A stretch of DNA of 15,939 bases from Actinomycetota bacterium (lineage in GTDB: Bacteria; Actinomycetota; Thermoleophilia; Gaiellales; Gaiellaceae), in the NCBI GenBank assembly GCA_013811645.1, contig JACCUU010000154.1, positions 1-15,939 of the forward strand. The letters run 5' to 3'. Every line of letters begins with the position of its first letter. Position 1 is the first letter of the stretch. Under the pieces are notes generated by a model. That model worked only from the letters and a program-made list of their open reading frames with translations. It had not been told where the DNA came from and ran no database searches. The position numbers were made by a program, and so were the translations under genes. Positions 12,793 to 15,939 of this stretch are shown one piece after another.

Positions 12793-14061
12793 ATGTCGGC
12801 AGCTCTGAAAGCCCTCGCGATCGTCGACGGCGAGCACTACGCGCCCGTCGTCCGCGACGCACTTGCCGAGCTTCCCTATGAGTTCGTGGCCGCGGTCCTC
12901 GTCGGAGGGACGGAGAAGCTCCGCGGCGGCGAGAGCTACGGCGTGCCGCTCGTCGATGACGTCTCTGCGGCCTTCGAGCGCTATCGGCCCGAGATCGTCG
13001 TCGATCTCTCCGACGAGCCGGTGCTCGGGCCCATCGAGCGCTTCGCGCTTGCAAGTCGTGTTCTGGCCTGTGGGATTCCCTATGTCGGCGCGGACTTCCG
13101 CTTCGATCCGCCGACGTTCGCGCCCTTCGAGCTTCCCTCGATCTCGGTGGTCGGAACCGGCAAGCGCGTCGGTAAGACTGCGGTCACCGGGTACGTTGCG
13201 AGGCTGCTTGCCTCGGAAAGCCACGTTGTCGTCGTCGCGATGGGACGCGGCGGCCCGCCCGAGCCCGAGACGGTCAGCGTGCCGCCCACGCTCGATGCGC
13301 TCGTCGCGCTCTCGCGAGCCGGACGCCATGCCGCGTCCGATCACCTGGAGACGGCCGCGCTTGCCGGGGTCGAGACGGTTGGCTGCAGACGCTGCGGAGG
13401 CGGTCTCGCGGGAGCGGTGTTCGTTTCGAACGTCCTCGAGGGAGCGAGGGTGGCAGCAGGGCTCGCTCCCGATCTCGTCGTCTTCGATGGCAGCGGGGCT
13501 GCTCTGCCCCCGATCGCTGCCGACCGGACGATCGCCGTCGTCGGAGGGCATCAGAGCCCCACCGTCGCAGCCGGTTACCTGAACGCCTTCCGTCTACTCC
13601 TCGCCGACCTCGTCGTCGTGACGATGGCCGAGGACGAATCGGAGTGGCAGCTGACCTACGATGCTGTGCGCGCGGTTGTTTCCTCGGAGGTCGATGTCGT
13701 CCCGGCGGTTCTCCGGCCGCGACCGCTGACGAGCGTGCGGGGACGAACGGTGGCGTACTTCTGCACCGCCCAACCGAGCGCACACGGCGTGATCGCGGCG
13801 CATCTCCAGAGCGCGCACGGCGCAGATGTCGTTCATGTCTCCGGCAATCTTGCGGATCGGGTCGCTCTCCAGGGAGAGCTCGAGGAGATCTCCGCAGACG
13901 TGTTCCTGGTCGAGCTGAAGGCCGCTGCCATCGACCTCGTGGCGGAGTACGGGCTCGCGCGAGGTGTCGAGATCGTTCTTGCGGCGAACGACGTCGTTCC
14001 TCTCCCCGGACATCCGGACCTTGACGGGATAGTGCTGGAAATGTCACGAATACAGGTATGA
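12793..14061 (+). CDS. cpgS: Cyclic 2,3-diphosphoglycerate synthetase
   Basis: A 422-aa protein that would use ATP to close 2,3-diphosphoglycerate into cyclic 2,3-diphosphoglycerate (cDPG). The N-terminus ALKALAIVDGEHYAPVVRDA opens an N-terminal domain (1-115). A P-loop GTGKRVGKTA at 121-130 starts the nucleotide-binding domain, followed by VVVVAMGRGGPPEP and PDLVVFDGSGAALPP. The order matches the archaeal enzyme, which is slightly longer (about 460 aa). A CRRCGGG element near 198 may be structural. There is no signal peptide or membrane span. ATG lies just after a repeat-rich regulatory region. Its TGA overlaps the next start (ATGA at 14058-14061), so the two steps of the pathway are translationally coupled. 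The adjacent kinase makes the assignment much firmer than this sequence alone. Confidence 0.88.
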   Translation: MSAALKALAIVDGEHYAPVVRDALAELPYEFVAAVLVGGTEKLRGGESYGVPLVDDVSAAFERYRPEIVVDLSDEPVLGPIERFALASRVLACGIPYVGADFRFDPPTFAPFELPSISVVGTGKRVGKTAVTGYVARLLASESHVVVVAMGRGGPPEPETVSVPPTLDALVALSRAGRHAASDHLETAALAGVETVGCRRCGGGLAGAVFVSNVLEGARVAAGLAPDLVVFDGSGAALPPIAADRTIAVVGGHQSPTVAAGYLNAFRLLLADLVVVTMAEDESEWQLTYDAVRAVVSSEVDVVPAVLRPRPLTSVRGRTVAYFCTAQPSAHGVIAAHLQSAHGADVVHVSGNLADRVALQGELEEISADVFLVELKAAAIDLVAEYGLARGVEIVLAANDVVPLPGHPDLDGIVLEMSRIQV

Positions 14062-14969
14062 GCGAACGACGTCACGTGATGCCGCTGCCTCTCGGCGACG
14101 AGATTCCGTTCTCGAAGGGGCTCATGGCACGCGCGCTGGTCGTCACGGGGCTCGACCCGGAACGGTCCTATCTCATAGCGCATCGCGCAGATCGCGACCT
14201 TGCCGATCGTGGGGTCTCGACCCTCGACCTCGACCGGCTAGCCGAGCTCGCTGCGGACGTGATCGGCAGCGAGCACGCGTCGACCATGATCGGTCGCCTC
14301 AAGAGGTTGAGCGCGCTGCAGCAGCTCGAGCAGCCGCTCCTCCTCCTCGTCGGGGGCGCGACCGGCACCGGCAAGTCGACCATCGCGACCGAGGCTGCGC
14401 ACAGGCTCGGCATCACGCGTGTCACGTCGACCGACTTCATCCGTCAGACGATGCGGGCCTTCTTCTCCGAGGAGTTCATGCCGTCGGTTCACTACTCGAG
14501 CTTCGAAGCGCGCCTTGCGCTGACCCGCGCCGAGGAGGAGGAGTCGGGCGACGCAGCGATTCTCGGCTTCCTCGACCAGACGCGGAACGTCGTCGTCGGC
14601 GTCCAGGCGGCGCTCGAGCGTGCTGCGACAGAGCACTGGTCGCTCGTGCTCGAGGGGGTGCATCTCGTGCCCGGGATGATCGCGACCGAGTTTCCCGGCG
14701 CGTTCGTAGTTCAGTGCGTCGTCGCGATCGAGGACGAGAATCTCCATCGCGGTCACTTCTGGGTACGTGACTACGCGACCGAAGGCCTGCGTCCACTCGA
14801 GAAGTACCTGGACGCGTTGCCGCAGATCCGCCAGATCCAGGACTACCTGGTGGAGCGCGCCCGGCGCTACGACGTGCCGGTCATTGTCAACGAATCGCTC
14901 GACAGGGCGATCGGGGATGTCATGGATCTCGTGCTGCGTCGCGCAGATCAGCTCGTCAGCGTCCGCTAG
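14058..14969 (+). CDS. pgk2: 2-phosphoglycerate kinase
   Basis: A 303-aa kinase that phosphorylates the glycolytic intermediate 2-phosphoglycerate to 2,3-diphosphoglycerate, the substrate of the preceding enzyme. The N-terminal ~85 residues (PLGDEIPFSKGLMARALVVT) resemble an ATP-cone, as in archaeal 2-phosphoglycerate kinases. A P-loop GGATGTGKST sits at 99-108, followed by VTSTDFIRQTMRAFF, typical of small-molecule P-loop kinases. The length matches the archaeal enzyme (about 300 aa). ATG overlaps the synthetase stop (ATGA), so this is a two-gene operon converting a central metabolite into cDPG. TAG stop at 14967-14969; a perfect palindrome begins six nt later. Confidence 0.9.
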   Translation: MSERRHVMPLPLGDEIPFSKGLMARALVVTGLDPERSYLIAHRADRDLADRGVSTLDLDRLAELAADVIGSEHASTMIGRLKRLSALQQLEQPLLLLVGGATGTGKSTIATEAAHRLGITRVTSTDFIRQTMRAFFSEEFMPSVHYSSFEARLALTRAEEEESGDAAILGFLDQTRNVVVGVQAALERAATEHWSLVLEGVHLVPGMIATEFPGAFVVQCVVAIEDENLHRGHFWVRDYATEGLRPLEKYLDALPQIRQIQDYLVERARRYDVPVIVNESLDRAIGDVMDLVLRRADQLVSVR

Positions 14970-14974
14970 AGCGA

Positions 14975-14994
14975 GGTCGAGGCATGCCTCGACC
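14975..14994. repeat. Perfect 20-bp palindrome: operator or hairpin
   Basis: GGTCGAGG-CATG-CCTCGACC is identical on both strands. As RNA it forms an 8-bp stem with a 4-nt loop six nt after the 2-phosphoglycerate kinase stop, but no U-tract follows. As DNA it spans about -46 to -27 relative to the predicted start of the MIP18-family transcript, covering the -35 region. It could therefore be a terminator stem, an operator, or both. Confidence 0.7.
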
Positions 14995-15008
14995 CGATGA
15001 CGCCTGAG

Positions 15009-15014
15009 TACACT
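15009..15014 (+). promoter_or_regulatory. -10 element TACACT, leaderless promoter of the MIP18-family gene
   Basis: TACACT is followed by six nt (GGTCGC) and ATG at 15021. This argues for 15021 rather than the in-frame ATG at 14997, which lies upstream of the promoter box and next to the palindrome. Confidence 0.65.
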
Positions 15015-15020
15015 GGTCGC

Positions 15021-15320
15021 ATGGTTACGCGCGACGACGTGGTCGAAGCCCTGCACCAGGTCGAGGACCCGGAGCTCGGAATGGACATCGTCGAGTTAGG
15101 CCTCATGTACGACGTCGAGGTGGACGCGGGGAAGGTCAAGGTCCTGTACAGCCTCACATCGATGGGTTGCCCGGCGGGAGCCATGATCGCGGACGGCATC
15201 CTCGACGCAGCTCGGTCCGTGCCCGGCGTGGAGGAGGCGGAAGTCGAGCTCACGTTCGACCCGCCCTGGACGCCCGACCGCATGTCCGACGACGCGAAGT
15301 TCATCCTCGGCTTCGGGTAG
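15021..15320 (+). CDS. MIP18/DUF59 family iron-sulfur assembly protein (SufT/PaaD-like)
   Basis: A 99-aa protein with the DUF59 pattern: EALHQVEDPELGMDIVELGL at 9-28, SLTSMGCPAGAMI around conserved Cys50, VPGVEEAEVELTFDPPWTPD, and the common ending MSDDAKFILGFG. Proteins of this family take part in iron-sulfur cluster maturation (SufT, MIP18) or in the phenylacetyl-CoA oxygenase system (PaaD). No paa or suf genes are visible, and the longer PaaD cysteine tail is absent, so a general SufT-like role is likelier. The start at 15021 follows the TACACT-N6 promoter. It is probably monocistronic, since it has its own promoter after the kinase gene. Confidence 0.9.
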   Translation: MVTRDDVVEALHQVEDPELGMDIVELGLMYDVEVDAGKVKVLYSLTSMGCPAGAMIADGILDAARSVPGVEEAEVELTFDPPWTPDRMSDDAKFILGFG

Positions 15321-15353
15321 TTCTCACGAGGCTGCCGCGCAGGTCGGGTGGCT

Positions 15354-15359
15354 TAGACT
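15354..15359 (+). promoter_or_regulatory. TAGACT -10-like box upstream of a possible small or broken gene
   Basis: This hexamer is the same as the ccmE -10. The next ATG (15371) is 11 nt downstream rather than six, so a transcript would carry a leader of only a few bases. This weakly supports transcription of the following frame. Confidence 0.3.
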
Positions 15360-15370
15360 CGAGACTGAGG

Positions 15371-15669
15371 ATGTCGGACCCTGACGAGATGTTCGAGCTT
15401 CTCGGCCGTTGCTCGATGGTGCGACGCGCCAACGTTGGAAGCAACTCGTCAAGATAAAGAAGCGTCGAGATCTTCTGCACGACGACGTCGATTTTGAAAG
15501 CTTCGACCCCCAGCTGATTCAGGTATTGGAGTTGCGTGCCGCCGACTCTCGCCGTCTCCTCGCCGCGCTGGTCCGGCTCGGGGCACGTGATCGCTGCGCG
15601 ATCATCGCCGTCGGTCACGGTACCGAACCGTGGGAAGCTCCTCTCGAGCGGCGCTCGAAACACTGCTGA
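15371..15669 (+). pseudogene. Possible frameshifted or degraded small gene
   Basis: ATG at 15371 opens a frame reading MSDPDEMFELLGRCSMVRRA that stops at TAA 15455-15457. From about 15383 a second frame is open to TGA at 15667-15669. It has protein-like content (LLDGATRQRWKQLVKIKKRR, then FESFDPQLIQVLELRAADSR and LLAALVRLGARDRCAIIAVG) and only a TTG (15409) as possible start. Joining the two by a one-base shift near 15403-15409 would give a sensible product beginning MSDPDEMFELLGRLLDGATR. It may be a one-base-deleted gene, a short gene starting at TTG, or chance. I do not recognise the protein. Confidence 0.3.
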
Positions 15670-15876
15670 CGACAAATTGGGTGACCAATGATGAGGGGGA
15701 GGCAGCCGACAACGTGATCCTCGTGTGCCATCCGGGGCCGCCTTGCTTTCACCCAAGACGACTACGCTCACCGACAGATCACCCATCGCGCGTCCTGAGA
15801 CGGGTGCGCCGCGGCTCCACATCTGTGCTCGAAGCCAGCCGAGCCATGTGGCTCTTGCGGTCTCTCGGGTGGCCGT
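15670..15876. other. Intergenic DNA without a recognisable gene
   Basis: No convincing coding frame, tRNA or mobile element is visible. It contains the inverted repeat ATTGG-GTGA-CCAAT at 15676-15689 and a short hairpin GAGCC-ATGT-GGCTC at 15841-15854. The hairpin lies 23 nt beyond the stop of the leftward oxidoreductase gene but has no T-tract. Confidence 0.5.
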
Positions 15877-15939
15877 CTAGGCCGGGATCCGCAGCACCAC
15901 CTTTCCGAACTGCGCTCCTGACTCGAGTCGTTCGTGCGC
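15877..15939 (-). CDS. 3' end of a zinc-type alcohol dehydrogenase / quinone oxidoreductase (partial)
   Basis: The last 20 codons run in from the right edge and end in TAG at 15877-15879: AHERLESGAQFGKVVLRIPA. The pattern 'AH..LE.G...GKVVL.' is the standard C-terminus of medium-chain dehydrogenase/reductase proteins, particularly NADPH:quinone reductases. The catalytic and cofactor-binding regions lie outside the window, so the substrate and the zinc content cannot be judged. It converges on the region holding the possible broken gene. Confidence 0.75.
   Translation of the reverse strand, partial: AHERLESGAQFGKVVLRIPA

Noticed and set aside
12625..13551. Long minus-strand open frame (308 codons) opposite the cDPG synthetase and its upstream region
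   Set aside because: Low-complexity Arg/Asp/Gly-rich translation with no family motif, a typical antisense shadow of GC-rich coding DNA. The plus-strand protein has clear P-loop motifs.
15301..15822. Minus-strand open frame of 173 codons near the right end
   Set aside because: No domain pattern, a mixed composition, and overlap with the end of the MIP18-family gene. It was treated as chance or shadow.
15780..15860. Hairpin-rich stretch resembling part of a tRNA
   Set aside because: No T-loop GTTCGAATC-type motif, anticodon stem or CCA end could be fitted. Only a short GAGCC-ATGT-GGCTC hairpin is real.
1..15939. Search for insertion sequences, CRISPR arrays, att sites and prophage genes
   Set aside because: No transposase, integrase, regularly spaced repeats or terminal inverted repeats were seen; the window looks like ordinary chromosome.

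Overview
The window is very GC-rich, densely packed bacterial DNA. Tightly spaced genes, frequent GTG starts and mostly leaderless promoters point to an actinobacterium. The cyclic 2,3-diphosphoglycerate gene pair, the Cys-type CcmE and the protein styles make a Thermoleophilia-like lineage (Gaiellales/Solirubrobacterales) my best guess. That placement is inference; there is no rRNA or tRNA here to confirm it.

Layout, left to right. (1) 2-262 (+): 3' end of a helical-repeat gene, facing (2) a leftward two-gene unit, 2245 to 433, encoding a phosphomannomutase/phosphoglucomutase and a 4HBT-fold acyl-CoA thioesterase; two stem-loops lie between the convergent ends. (3) 2322-5285 (+): a large class III adenylate cyclase-AAA ATPase-TPR signalling protein. 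(4) 6073-5225 (-): an endonuclease IV-like TIM barrel whose 3' end overlaps gene 3 by 61 bp. (5) 6112-6540 (+): a DUF6941-like protein. (6) 6589-6846 (+): an orphan 85-aa protein. (7) 6893-10841 (+): a cytochrome c maturation unit, ccmE (CxxxY type), ccmF and a CcmI-like membrane protein, running into a secreted coiled-coil M23 peptidase. (8) 11781-10838 (-): a small PD-(D/E)XK-like nuclease coupled to a hypoxanthine phosphoribosyltransferase. (9) 11835-12641 (+): a CpdA/Icc-like metallophosphoesterase. (10) 12793-14969 (+): cyclic 2,3-diphosphoglycerate synthetase and 2-phosphoglycerate kinase, overlapping by ATGA. (11) 15021-15320 (+): a MIP18/DUF59 iron-sulfur assembly protein. (12) 15321-15876: a possible broken small gene and non-coding DNA. 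(13) 15939-15877 (-): the last 20 codons of a zinc-type alcohol dehydrogenase/quinone oxidoreductase.

Two things stand out. First, a two-enzyme pathway from 2-phosphoglycerate to cyclic 2,3-diphosphoglycerate, a solute best known from thermophilic methanogens, is preceded by a 117-bp region dense in GTCC/GGAC half-sites that also holds a 12-bp direct repeat and two inverted repeats, a candidate operator array. Second, seven transcription units share one promoter geometry: a TAnnnT -10 hexamer, exactly six bases, then the ATG or GTG. This implies leaderless mRNAs and fixes several start codons (for example 11835 and 15021). The internal thioesterase gene instead has a perfect GGAGG ribosome-binding site.

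The gene functions rest on motifs read by eye. No database search was made.
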